11,363 bases of DNA. Origin: Pseudomonadota bacterium. Its GTDB lineage: Bacteria > Pseudomonadota > Gammaproteobacteria > Steroidobacterales > Steroidobacteraceae. The translations under genes were made by a program, and so were the position numbers. Shown one piece after another: positions 1 to 5,428 of the stretch (position 1 is its first letter; the number at the start of each line of letters is the position of its first letter). Under the pieces are notes generated by a model. It made no database searches. It was not told where the DNA came from and saw only the letters and a program-made list of their open reading frames with translations. Location: assembly GCA_023433705.1 (NCBI GenBank), contig JAEYUC010000098.1, positions 1-11,363 of the forward strand, read 5' to 3'.

Positions 1-2
1 TA

Positions 3-44
3 GAACAACGAGCAGCTCAGGGCAATGGCGCAAGTGACGTCTAA
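3..44 (+). CDS. 3' end of a cassette gene (partial)
   Basis: Left-edge cassette tail. One frame is open from the window edge and stops at the TAA of the R'' box (last residues AAQGNGASDV), which is where most cassette genes in this array stop. Another frame would run on into the attC and end in NTSLERTLEG. Only about 40 bases are available, so neither the frame nor the product can be settled. Confidence 0.3.
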   Translation, partial: EQRAAQGNGASDV

Positions 45-126
45 CACCTCGTTGGAGCGGACGCTTGAGGGATAAAGTGCCAAGCCCATACATCGGCGCG
101 CGCGCCGCTCAACTCAATCGTTAGGC
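39..126 (+). repeat. attC0
   Basis: R'' GTCTAAC (39-45), R' GTTAGGC (120-126), crossover between 120 and 121. The two boxes are not fully complementary because the right half comes from the next cassette. Arms GTT/AAC, extrahelical G, loop class A. Mini-ORF 77-124 with GAGGG upstream. It has CGCTTGAGGG where others have CGCGTGAGGG. Confidence 0.95.
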
Positions 127-140
127 ATCACGGAGGCGTC

Positions 141-359
141 ATGCCAGATGACATGGAAGCGAAACGACAACATTATCTCGGAGTTGGCATCGCGTTGGGC
201 GCAGGCATCGGCACCGCGCTCGGAATCGCGTTTGACAACTTGGCAATCGGCATCAGCCTTGGTGCCGGTATCGGACTTGTGCTGGGCTCGATTATGGGTG
301 CACAGCGCAGCGATAAGCCGCAACAGCGCACGCAAGGCAACGATCGCGGTGATGCCTAA
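141..359 (+). CDS. Small glycine-zipper membrane-associated protein, copy 1
   Basis: This is cassette 1 (121-435). The 72-aa product has a charged N-terminus (MPDDMEAKRQHY), then from about residue 14 to 52 a run of Gly/Ala/Ile/Leu with GxxxG-type spacing, compatible with two packed transmembrane helices, and a polar basic tail. Glycine-zipper proteins of this kind are common but of unknown function; role not inferred. ATG 141 is preceded by GGAGG at 131-135, one of the few clear Shine-Dalgarno sequences in the array. The stop TAA is part of R''. A second copy sits at 6453-6671. The two CDSs differ at 14 bases: 9 silent and 5 giving V15A, G53A, P60S, Q62R and Q65R. That pattern supports a real, selected protein. 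Confidence 0.85.
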   Translation: MPDDMEAKRQHYLGVGIALGAGIGTALGIAFDNLAIGISLGAGIGLVLGSIMGAQRSDKPQQRTQGNDRGDA

Positions 360-441
360 CACTTCGTTCGAGCGGACGCGAGAGGGATAAAGTGCCAAGT
401 CCATACGTCGGCGCGCGCGCCGCTCAACTCAACCGTTAGGC
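354..441 (+). repeat. attC1
   Basis: R'' GCCTAAC (354-360) and R' GTTAGGC (435-441) match each other. Arms GTT/AAC, extrahelical C, loop class A. Crossover 435/436. Mini-ORF 392-439 with GAGGG upstream. Confidence 0.95.
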
Positions 442-448
442 GTCTCGG

Positions 449-784
449 ATGAGTAGTCGCGAGAGTCAAAGACCCGTCCGTGCCGTTCGCGCTATGCGTG
501 GCGTGGGTGTATGGCTCTTGCTTGTGATCGCGCTGTATGTAGTCGCCTTTCAACTCATGGTGTTGGTAATTGGGCGGCCTGAAACTGCTAGGGAGTGGCT
601 TCACTGGAACGCGTTTCTCTTTGCGCCTGGATTGGAATACCCAACGGCGATGCAATTCTTTGCTGTGGTTATCTCGGTCCTAGGGGCGTTTCCGATTGGC
701 GTGTGGCTTGCGCGCTCACGGCGCCGAAATCTACTGGCAGTAGAGACGCCTAACACCTCGTTGGAGCGGACGCGTGAGGGATAA
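449..784 (+). CDS. Two-helix membrane protein with attC-encoded C-terminus
   Basis: Cassette 2 (436-829). The 111-aa product has a basic N-terminus (several Arg in residues 4-17), a strong transmembrane segment at about 19-41, a second at about 66-88, and an Arg-rich ARSRRRN stretch after it, suggesting both ends in the cytoplasm by the positive-inside rule. Family not recognised. The frame passes through R'' without stopping, so the last residues (PNTSLERTREG) are encoded by the attC, ending at the TAA in GGATAAAG. ATG 449 lies 9 nt after the TAG of the attC1 mini-ORF and has no Shine-Dalgarno in the short leader. Confidence 0.75.
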   Translation: MSSRESQRPVRAVRAMRGVGVWLLLVIALYVVAFQLMVLVIGRPETAREWLHWNAFLFAPGLEYPTAMQFFAVVISVLGAFPIGVWLARSRRRNLLAVETPNTSLERTREG

Positions 785-835
785 AGTGCCAAACTCATAC
801 AGTGGCGTGCGCGCCGCTCAACTCAATCGTTAGAC
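748..835 (+). repeat. attC2
   Basis: R'' GCCTAAC (748-754), R' GTTAGAC (829-835), one mismatch between boxes. Arms GTT/AAC, extrahelical G, loop class A (CCAAACTCA). Crossover 829/830. Mini-ORF 786-833 with GAGGG upstream; the cassette 2 stop TAA ends 1 nt before its GTG. Confidence 0.95.
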
Positions 836-838
836 GAC

Positions 839-1243
839 ATGAAAGGTCGCCGCGTCACAACCGACCCAGATGCTCCATCGAGCGATCCCAGCCTGCCCGC
901 ATTCATTGCCAGGCCCGCTGGTAGTCCTGTGTATCACGGCTTTGTAGTCGTTCCGGAAACATGTACAGACGGTTGGTGCCTCGGATCGATCACGGAGTTT
1001 GAAGACCCGGAAGGTTGCACAGGCGGTGACGCATTCGTCATCGCTCCCGATGGCAGCAGGGCTGGGCTGGTGTGGGAGGTGGGTAGTGAGCCGCTGCAGG
1101 AGATCATCGCGCCGGATCCTCAGCGATGGGGTGTATACGCAATCTGGTTCCCGAGCCCGACTCGCACTGTCGAGGACATGGTCAACAACTTCCGCTTTGT
1201 GCTCCCACAACTCAAAGAGGCGTATGCCCGTGCTCGGCCGTAG
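839..1243 (+). CDS. Conserved-looking soluble cassette protein of unknown function
   Basis: Cassette 3 (830-1330). The 134-aa product has no signal peptide or membrane segment. Features: a Pro/Asp-rich start, three Cys in the central part (ETCTDGWCLG and EGCTGG), a strand-like segment AGLVWEVG followed by RWGVYAIWFPSP, and a final helix (EDMVNNFRFVLPQLKEAYARA). This reads as a compact alpha/beta domain; I do not recognise the family. ATG 839 begins only 5 nt after the TAG of the attC2 mini-ORF, so it has almost no leader of its own. It stops at TAG a few bases before R''. Frame length and composition make it clearly coding. Confidence 0.8.
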   Translation: MKGRRVTTDPDAPSSDPSLPAFIARPAGSPVYHGFVVVPETCTDGWCLGSITEFEDPEGCTGGDAFVIAPDGSRAGLVWEVGSEPLQEIIAPDPQRWGVYAIWFPSPTRTVEDMVNNFRFVLPQLKEAYARARP

Positions 1244-1248
1244 ATGTC

Positions 1249-1336
1249 GTCTAACACCTCGTTGGAGCGGACGCGTGAGGGATAAATTGCCAAGCTCAGA
1301 CGTCGGCGGGCGCGCCGCTCAACTCAACCGTTAGGC
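1249..1336 (+). repeat. attC3
   Basis: R'' GTCTAAC (1249-1255), R' GTTAGGC (1330-1336), boxes mismatched at one position. Arms GTT/AAC, extrahelical G, loop class A. The loop reads GATAAATTGCC, so the mini-ORF (1287-1334) would start with TTG instead of GTG. Crossover 1330/1331. Confidence 0.95.
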
Positions 1337-1356
1337 GTCAAGCAGGGTGCCAGCAC

Positions 1357-1656
1357 GTGACTGAGCAGAGAAAAATCATGTATCGCGGCGTCCAGATGAT
1401 TGAGGGGTGGCCGGAGAAGATCGCGGCCGCCCAAGGCGTTCTCACGTGCGTAGTCGGAGAAAGGGAGGTACCACGTGTGCGATACGGCACAGAGGAAGAT
1501 GACTGGGGAGCCGATCGACAACCTTGCCACGACTGCGGCGCCATAAAGGGGGAGCTGCATGTCGAAGGGTGCGATGTTGAGCGCTGCGCTGGTTGTGGCG
1601 GACAGCGATTCAACTGCGAGTGCGAGCCGTACGAGGACGATGAAGATGACGCCTAA
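1357..1656 (+). CDS. Cysteine-rich, possibly zinc-binding cassette protein
   Basis: Cassette 4 (1331-1732). The 99-aa product has an N-terminal part (YRGVQMIEGWPEKIAAAQ), a DDWGAD motif at 48-53, then a Cys/His cluster: CHDC at 57-60, H68, C72, C77, C80 (CAGC), C87 and C89. Paired CxxC motifs plus HVxGCDxExC suggest one or two zinc ribbons; I believe this layout occurs in a widespread uncharacterised protein family, but its function is unknown to me. The tail is very acidic (EDDEDDA). The start is uncertain: GTG 1357 is chosen for length, while ATG 1378 with a GAG-rich stretch upstream is an alternative that would remove seven residues. The stop is the R'' TAA. Confidence 0.75.
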   Translation: MTEQRKIMYRGVQMIEGWPEKIAAAQGVLTCVVGEREVPRVRYGTEEDDWGADRQPCHDCGAIKGELHVEGCDVERCAGCGGQRFNCECEPYEDDEDDA

Positions 1657-1738
1657 CACGTCGTTGGAGCGGACGCGGGCGGGATAAAGTGCCGAGTTCA
1701 TACAACCGCGGCCGCGCCGCTCAACTCAATCGTTAGAA
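1651..1738 (+). repeat. attC4
   Basis: R'' GCCTAAC (1651-1657), R' GTTAGAA (1732-1738), poorly matched boxes because cassette 5 starts TTAGAAC. Arms GTT/AAC, extrahelical G. The inner part is divergent (CGCGGGCGGG and CCGCGGCCGC). Mini-ORF 1689-1736. Crossover 1732/1733. Confidence 0.93.
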
Positions 1739-2196
1739 CGCACAATTCTTTTCGCAAAGAAGAAAGATTCTCGCGAGGGTTCACCCTTCGTTCCCGCGGC
1801 GCCCAAAGTTTCTCGTCGCGCAAGTAGATACCGTCCAGCTCGGCGCGTCGGAAGCATTTGTCGACCGAGCCGCCGAGATAAATCGCAAGTCCGGGAAAGT
1901 GTGCGGTCGCTTGGTCGTAGAGCCAACTGCACTGGGCGGCTTAAATCGCGAGATCAGGCGGTTAAGGTAAGCGGTGTTGCGCCGCTGGGGCAGTGGGGGC
2001 ATCCTGCCCTTCAGCTTCGGGTATCGCCCTTCGTTCAGTGTCACAGGTGGGCGCGAAGCGCCAGAAGCACTGTGCCAAGGGACTGAATCAGCTTCGGAGA
2101 ACTCAGGCGTGTGCGTTCTAACACATCGTTCGAGCGGACGCGGGATGGATAAAGTGCCACTCGCTATTCCCGGCGTGCGCGCCGCTCAACTCAACG
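1733..2196 (+). other. Cassette 5: gene-poor cassette, homologous to cassette 6
   Basis: No plus-strand frame with a credible start fills this cassette. It shares blocks with cassette 6: the first 13 bases, CCTTCGTTyCCGCGGCGC, a segment around 1880-1900 (CGAGATAAATCGCAAGTCCG), the block ending GGTTAAGGTAAGCGG, and most of the last 70 bases. Two hairpins are conserved in both: AGCGG/CCGCT at 1970-1986 and GGCGC-GAA-GCGCC at 2050-2062. A plus frame without an ATG ends at a shared TTAAGGTAA, and a minus-strand frame is also shared (listed separately). Identity extends across silent sites and outside both frames, so a structured RNA is at least as likely as a protein. Between 1739 and 2115 I see no gene I would assert. 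Confidence 0.7.
1781..2002 (-). CDS. Candidate minus-strand ORF of cassette 5
   Basis: A 73-aa frame on the strand opposite all other cassette genes, starting at an ATG with AAGGGC just upstream. It aligns with a cassette 6 counterpart: both start MP, both contain QRRNTAYLN, FPDLRFIS and ARS, and both reach RRGNEG, with an in-frame one-codon length difference in the middle. C-terminal Arg/Ser-rich composition is unusual for a folded protein, and the conserved blocks are identical at silent positions too. It may be a shadow of a conserved RNA. Confidence 0.25.
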   Translation of the reverse strand: MPPLPQRRNTAYLNRLISRFKPPSAVGSTTKRPHTFPDLRFISAARSTNASDAPSWTVSTCATRNFGRRGNEG

Positions 2197-2202
2197 TTAG
2201 AA
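2116..2202 (+). repeat. attC5 (87 bp)
   Basis: R'' TTCTAAC (2116-2122) and R' GTTAGAA (2196-2202) match, as both flanking cassettes share TTAGAAC starts. Arms GTT/AAC, extrahelical C, loop class B. One base is missing before R' (CTCAACGTTAG where others have CTCAAyCGTTAG). This shifts the mini-ORF that starts at 2154 out of frame with the TAG. Crossover 2196/2197. Confidence 0.95.
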
Positions 2203-2465
2203 CGCACAAATCTCTTCGCGTTGAACAGAGCTTCATCGCAAGGACTTGGCCCTTCGTTTCCGCGGCGCTCGATCATCGTGGCAGCCACAAGCACGACAGC
2301 CCAGATCAGCGAGTCGGAAGCGCTGTTCGACCGAGCCTCCGAGATAAATCGCAAGTCCGGGAAAGCTCGCGGTACCGGGTCGTCGATGTCGCAGTTCTCC
2401 CAGCCAAATCGCCGGATTGCGCAGTTAAGGTAAGCGGTGTTGCGCCGCTGGCTTGTCAGAGGCAT
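2118..2465 (-). CDS. Candidate minus-strand ORF of cassette 6
   Basis: Counterpart of the cassette 5 minus-strand frame, starting at ATG with GAGGAG a few bases upstream. It shares QRRNTAYLN, FPDLRFIS and RRGNEG, but lacks the stop after RRGNEG, so it runs 115 codons across attC5 into the tail of cassette 5. A gene that crosses the recombination point would be separated from its end on excision, which argues against it being a normal cassette gene. Confidence 0.2.
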   Translation of the reverse strand: MPLTSQRRNTAYLNCAIRRFGWENCDIDDPVPRAFPDLRFISEARSNSASDSLIWAVVLVAATMIERRGNEGPSPCDEALFNAKRFVRSNVELSGAHAGNSEWHFIHPASARTMC

Positions 2466-2661
2466 CCTGCTCCTCAGCTTCGGCAAGCGCCCTTCGATCC
2501 GGTGTCACGGATGGGCGCGAAGCGCCAGAGAGAATGTGCCAAGGTACTGAATCAGCTTCGGAGAACTCAGGCGTGTGCGTTCTAACAAATCGCTGCAGCG
2601 GACGCGTGATGGATAAAGTGCCACTCGCAATTGCCCGCGCGCGCGCCGCTGAGCTCAAACG
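2197..2661 (+). other. Cassette 6: gene-poor cassette, homologous to cassette 5
   Basis: Same block structure as cassette 5, placed directly after it. The hairpins recur at 2433-2449 (AGCGG/CCGCT) and 2514-2526 (GGCGC-GAA-GCGCC). A plus frame from TTG 2221 gives 70 codons ending at the shared TTAAGGTAA (stop 2431-2433); it contains SEALFDRASEINRKSGK, also seen with changes in cassette 5, where that frame has no start codon. Divergent stretches lie between conserved blocks, mainly about 2205-2230, 2255-2305 and 2370-2420. Between 2203 and 2579 I see no gene I would assert. Confidence 0.7.
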
Positions 2662-2667
2662 TTAGAC
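2580..2667 (+). repeat. attC6
   Basis: R'' TTCTAAC (2580-2586), R' GTTAGAC (2661-2667), mismatched boxes. Arms GCT-g-CAGCGG and CCGCTG-AGC: two changes on each arm relative to the common form, all compensated. Extrahelical G, loop class B. Mini-ORF 2618-2665. Crossover 2661/2662. Confidence 0.95.
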
Positions 2668-2673
2668 GGCAGC

Positions 2674-2985
2674 GTGGATACGTTGGCACAAGCGTTCCCT
2701 GGACTGTGCTCAGACCTAGTTCGAGCCCTTGAGAGCTCCGGGCGTTCGGACCTTGCCAGTCAAGTGCCAACCATCCAAGTTGCGGGAGTCACTTTCGACA
2801 ACTCGGCAGACGCGGGTTATATCTATGTTCACCCTTGCGATGTCGCTCATGGCGAGACCATTCCACTGGAAGAGTTGATGCATGTGGTTGTGGACGTGAG
2901 TGCATCTGGCAAACTTCAGGGTATCGAACTGATATCGCCATCGGCGAACCTTAAGGCCGAGCTTCGGCGGCGCGCAGCCGTCTAA
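2674..2985 (+). CDS. DUF2283-like protein
   Basis: Cassette 7 (2662-3061). The 103-aa product has a helical N-terminal part (residues 1-30) followed by a DUF2283-type fold: FDNSADAGYIYV at 41-52 matches the family's DxxADxxYI start, then ETIPLEELMHVVVDVSASGKLQGIEL (about 61-86) matches the usual two-strand plus GIEI ending, closing with SPS at 88-90. DUF2283 proteins are small and of unknown function, often linked to toxin-antitoxin or cassette contexts. GTG 2674 is used as the start, 8 nt after the attC6 mini-ORF stop, with no clear Shine-Dalgarno. It stops at the R'' TAA. No membrane segment. Confidence 0.75.
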   Translation: MDTLAQAFPGLCSDLVRALESSGRSDLASQVPTIQVAGVTFDNSADAGYIYVHPCDVAHGETIPLEELMHVVVDVSASGKLQGIELISPSANLKAELRRRAAV

Positions 2986-3067
2986 CACCTCGCTGGAGCG
3001 GACGCGTGAAAGATAAAGTGCCAAGCTCAAACTGCAGCGTGCGCGCCGCTCAGCTCAACCGTTAGGC
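2980..3067 (+). repeat. attC7
   Basis: R'' GTCTAAC (2980-2986), R' GTTAGGC (3061-3067), one mismatch between boxes. Arms GCT/AGC, extrahelical G, loop class A, GAAAG before ATAAAGTG. Mini-ORF 3018-3065. Crossover 3061/3062. Confidence 0.95.
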
Positions 3068-3071
3068 AGCA

Positions 3072-3455
3072 ATGAACGACGTCTACGCAAACATCTGCGG
3101 CCTGCTGCTCCTCGCGAGCGTTCCGTCGCTTCTTGTGGCGCGCTATTTTCGTCCCAGATGGATGCCTTGGTGGGCAATCGCCATTGGCGCTGCCGCACTC
3201 GGATGGCTTTGCATTAACCTTGCGGTCTATTTCGATCAGGCCCACACAGCAGATCTCGTAGAGCGCGCCGGTGGCGTCGAGCGCGCGCCGCCAGAGCTCG
3301 TTGAAGAATGGGCCAACGATGGCGGCCCGAAAACATTCGCTTTTCTGTTCGGATGGGTCGCAGGTTTTGCTGTCTTGGTGCCTTCGCTCGCACTATATGG
3401 CGTTGCGAGCTTGGTTCGAGCTCGCAGCAACGCAAGGCGGCGCATTGCTGCCTAA
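3072..3455 (+). CDS. Three-helix inner-membrane protein, unknown function
   Basis: Cassette 8 (3062-3531). The 127-aa product has membrane segments at about 7-24, 32-54 and 87-115. The loop between segments 2 and 3 is acidic and contains ERAPPELVEEWANDGGPK, a motif I associate with uncharacterised small membrane proteins. The C-terminus is basic (RARSNARRRIAA), suggesting it is cytoplasmic. ATG 3072 lies 6 nt after the mini-ORF stop in attC7, without a Shine-Dalgarno. It stops at the R'' TAA. The first 13 bases of the cassette are inverted at its end, so the start codon region is mirrored by the last codons (IAA). Confidence 0.78.
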   Translation: MNDVYANICGLLLLASVPSLLVARYFRPRWMPWWAIAIGAAALGWLCINLAVYFDQAHTADLVERAGGVERAPPELVEEWANDGGPKTFAFLFGWVAGFAVLVPSLALYGVASLVRARSNARRRIAA

Positions 3456-3537
3456 CACCTCGTTCGAGCGGACGCGTGAGGGATAAAGTGCCAAGCTCAT
3501 GCCGCGGCAGGCGCGCCGCTCAACTCAATCGTTAGGC
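3450..3537 (+). repeat. attC8
   Basis: R'' GCCTAAC (3450-3456) and R' GTTAGGC (3531-3537) match. Arms GTT/AAC, extrahelical C, loop class A (with CCGCGGCAGG near the right arm). Mini-ORF 3488-3535 with GAGGG upstream. Crossover 3531/3532. Confidence 0.95.
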
Positions 3538-3601
3538 GACCTCGAGCGCATCGCAAGCCGTCCTTCGAACCAGAGTCATACCGCCCAAAGCAGGATTGTC
3601 C

Positions 3602-4099
3602 ATGACGCACCCCGTACTAAATCGCGCAATTCTTAACTGCATAATAGTTGCGGGACTTCTTGGCCATTCGCTCGATGCCTTCGCAGCTCCCGTGTACTTG
3701 GAATGTCGAACTGCCGACGTGAAGGGAAAGAAAATGAAAACGATGACACTCACTCTGGATGAAGCGGCTCAGACAGTGTCGGGTGCTTTGGGTGTAATGG
3801 ACGGTGCGTTCGCGGGCCCTTCGCCGGAGGCTGAGCGCAATATGTCCGCAGTTAGCGGAGTACTTGGTAGTGAACAATCCCAGTCAAGTGGCGTAAATCT
3901 CCGTACCCCGCAGACCCGCAAAGCGATTTTCGCTCCTGACCACGTGGAGTTCAGCCTTTTCCAGACCACTGGAGGAGAGGCGATGGCTGTAGCAATCCGA
4001 ATTAGTCGAATTGACCTGACCATCATAGAGAAATACCCGCTGATGAAGGCACGAAATGGGATGTGCAAAGTATTAGAAGTCGCTAACCGCGCCTTCTAG
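3602..4099 (+). CDS. Secreted or periplasmic protein of unknown function
   Basis: Cassette 9 (3532-4198). The 165-aa product has a signal peptide: hydrophobic core about residues 9-22, with AFA at 26-28 giving a likely signal peptidase I cut before APVYLEC. The mature part begins with a strand pair (VYLECRTADVKGKKMKTMTLTLDEAAQTVSG), has a Ser/Ala-rich middle, and ends near NGMCKVLEV; the Cys in LEC and GMC could form a disulfide. Family not recognised. ATG 3602 is chosen because AGGA (3592-3595) sits 6 nt upstream; an in-frame TTG two codons earlier is less likely. With a leader of about 70 bases it is one of only two long-leader cassettes here. It stops at TAG 18 nt before R''. Confidence 0.8.
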   Translation: MTHPVLNRAILNCIIVAGLLGHSLDAFAAPVYLECRTADVKGKKMKTMTLTLDEAAQTVSGALGVMDGAFAGPSPEAERNMSAVSGVLGSEQSQSSGVNLRTPQTRKAIFAPDHVEFSLFQTTGGEAMAVAIRISRIDLTIIEKYPLMKARNGMCKVLEVANRAF

Positions 4100-4116
4100 A
4101 CGTGGATAAATGTGTC

Positions 4117-4204
4117 GCCTAACAAATCGCTGGAGCGGACGCGTGAAAGATAAAGTGCCAAGCTCAGACGTCGGCGCGCGCGCCGCTCAGCTCAATCGTT
4201 AGAC
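4117..4204 (+). repeat. attC9
   Basis: R'' GCCTAAC (4117-4123), R' GTTAGAC (4198-4204), one mismatch. Arms GCT/AGC, extrahelical G, loop class A, GAAAG before ATAAAGTG. Mini-ORF 4155-4202. Crossover 4198/4199. Confidence 0.95.
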
Positions 4205-4211
4205 GGCACTC

Positions 4212-4523
4212 ATGGTCATCCCAAGCGAACTAAGGGAGTACCACGCATCGGGCGCGTCACTCAATTGCGAGATTCAAGTGCAACCTTGGCGATGCGAGTT
4301 TTGGTCGCTTGCGCAAGTCGAGACCCGTAATCAGGAATACGACGTAGCAAGGAATGCGCCGGGATATCTCGGGTTTGCCACGAGCGGAGGCGGAGAGATG
4401 TATGCGTTCTCGCCCAAGGGCGCTATCGTCTGCCTTGCGTTCATCGGCATGTCGCCTCTCGAGGAATTGCCCGTCGCGCCATCGTGGCGCGAGTTCAAAG
4501 GAATGTTGCGCAATGCCGTCTAA
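4212..4523 (+). CDS. SMI1/KNR4-like protein (possible immunity protein)
   Basis: Cassette 10 (4199-4599). The 103-aa product matches the usual order of bacterial SMI1/KNR4 proteins: IPSELREY at 3-10 (family LPxDLxxF-like helix), EFWSLAQVETRNQEYDV at 29-45 (FWSLEEV-like), APGYLGFATSGGGEMYAF at 49-66 (the Gly-rich FGSDGGGE-type turn and strand), then IVCLAFIGMSPLEELPVAPSWREFKGML. Members of this superfamily often act as immunity proteins against polymorphic or contact-dependent toxins, but others have different roles, so function is inferred only at family level. It is soluble and cytoplasmic. ATG 4212 lies 9 nt after the attC9 mini-ORF stop; it stops at the R'' TAA. Confidence 0.75.
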   Translation: MVIPSELREYHASGASLNCEIQVQPWRCEFWSLAQVETRNQEYDVARNAPGYLGFATSGGGEMYAFSPKGAIVCLAFIGMSPLEELPVAPSWREFKGMLRNAV

Positions 4524-4605
4524 CACCTCGTTGGAGCGGACGCGAGAGGGATAAAGTGCCAAGCTCATACATCGGCGCGCGCGCCGCTCAACTCAACCGT
4601 TAGAC
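4518..4605 (+). repeat. attC10
   Basis: R'' GTCTAAC (4518-4524) and R' GTTAGAC (4599-4605) match. Arms GTT/AAC, extrahelical G, loop class A. Mini-ORF 4556-4603 with GAGGG upstream. Crossover 4599/4600. Confidence 0.95.
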
Positions 4606-4609
4606 GGCA

Positions 4610-4894
4610 ATGCCTCTCGGTCCGCAATCCGAAATTGCCATCGCCGCCGTTGCGGCTGTCGGAGGCGTGCTAGTAGCCTGGCTCGCCACTCGAGGCCACG
4701 ACGAATCGCGCCCGGGTCCGGCAGTGCGCGTCTATGCCACGCTGTTCAGATCGAGCGGTGTCGGGAAATTGCGCGCTGCGGCCAACTCGGGTTCGAGCTT
4801 TCCACGACGGGAGGCGTTCCTTGCGACTTGGTTCCTCACGTTCGTTGCCCTCCTCGGCTTCGGCGTTTTCGTCTGGCCAACGGTACTCGAATGA
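4610..4894 (+). CDS. Two-helix membrane protein, unknown function
   Basis: Cassette 11 (4600-4994). The 94-aa product has membrane segments at about 8-27 (IAIAAVAAVGGVLVAWLA) and 70-93 (FLATWFLTFVALLGFGVFVW), joined by a polar loop with several Arg. This hairpin topology would leave both ends on the same side. I do not recognise the family. ATG 4610 lies 6 nt after the attC10 mini-ORF stop with no Shine-Dalgarno. It stops at TGA, 18 nt before R'', so the mirrored cassette end falls in a short untranslated tail here. Confidence 0.7.
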   Translation: MPLGPQSEIAIAAVAAVGGVLVAWLATRGHDESRPGPAVRVYATLFRSSGVGKLRAAANSGSSFPRREAFLATWFLTFVALLGFGVFVWPTVLE

Positions 4895-4912
4895 CAAGAC
4901 GCTTCGAATGCC

Positions 4913-5000
4913 GTCTAACACCTCGCTGGAGCGGACGCGTGCAAGATAAAGTGCCAAGCTCAGACGTCGGCGTGCGCGCCGCTCAGCTCAATCGTTAGGC
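4913..5000 (+). repeat. attC11
   Basis: R'' GTCTAAC (4913-4919), R' GTTAGGC (4994-5000), one mismatch. Arms GCT/AGC, extrahelical G, loop class A, GCAAG before ATAAAGTG. Mini-ORF 4951-4998. Crossover 4994/4995. Confidence 0.95.
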
Positions 5001-5007
5001 GTCATTT

Positions 5008-5340
5008 GTGCCAACTTCTGAACTCCTTGCTTCCTGGCGGCGCACTGAGGCTTACCTCCGCGACGCACGCGCGCATTTGTCGCAGGCGGCGGAGGGCATA
5101 CACGCGGACGAAATAGCGGAAGCCGAGAGGTTCCTTGAACACAATGAACTCGGACTTGCGTTTGAACTTCTCAACGACATCTCAGCAGAAAATGCGCACG
5201 AATCGCTGCGAACTCGAGAGCTGCTGGCACTCGCGGCGGCGAGCATGGGGCTCGACGAACAACAGCGCGCCATTGACGCGGAGATAACCAAACTCCGCGG
5301 TTCGATCTACGAAACTCGACTCCCTACGAATGACGCCTAA
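5008..5340 (+). CDS. Small all-helical soluble protein
   Basis: Cassette 12 (4995-5416). The 110-aa product is rich in Ala, Glu and Leu and looks wholly alpha-helical, with likely helices at about 3-28, 33-46 (DEIAEAERFLEHNE), 48-60 (LGLAFELLNDISAE) and 63-100. The FLEHNELGLAFELL stretch resembles a helix-turn-helix in some small immunity proteins such as MafI-type, but that match is from memory and weak. No membrane segment or signal peptide. GTG 5008 is the start, 9 nt after the attC11 mini-ORF stop, with no Shine-Dalgarno. It stops at the R'' TAA. Confidence 0.7.
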   Translation: MPTSELLASWRRTEAYLRDARAHLSQAAEGIHADEIAEAERFLEHNELGLAFELLNDISAENAHESLRTRELLALAAASMGLDEQQRAIDAEITKLRGSIYETRLPTNDA

Positions 5341-5422
5341 CACCTCGCTGGAGCGGACGCGTGATAGATAAAGTGCCAAGCTCAAACATCGGCGCGCGCG
5401 CCGCTCAGCTCAACCGTTAGGT
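5335..5422 (+). repeat. attC12
   Basis: R'' GCCTAAC (5335-5341), R' GTTAGGT (5416-5422), one mismatch. Arms GCT/AGC, extrahelical G, loop class A, GATAG before ATAAAGTG. Mini-ORF 5373-5420. Crossover 5416/5417. Confidence 0.95.
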
Positions 5423-5428
5423 GCCTAA

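Noticed and set aside
2050..2062. Rho-independent terminator at GGCGC-GAA-GCGCC
   Set aside because: The hairpin is not followed by a T-run in either cassette 5 or 6.
1974..2585. Long plus-strand ORF of about 203 codons across cassettes 5 and 6
   Set aside because: It has no good start, crosses a crossover point, and stays open only because attC5 has lost one base and its mini-ORF stop.
3532..3601. Promoter or riboswitch in the cassette 9 leader
   Set aside because: No recognisable -35/-10 pair or conserved aptamer pattern; only an AGGA ribosome-binding site is supported.
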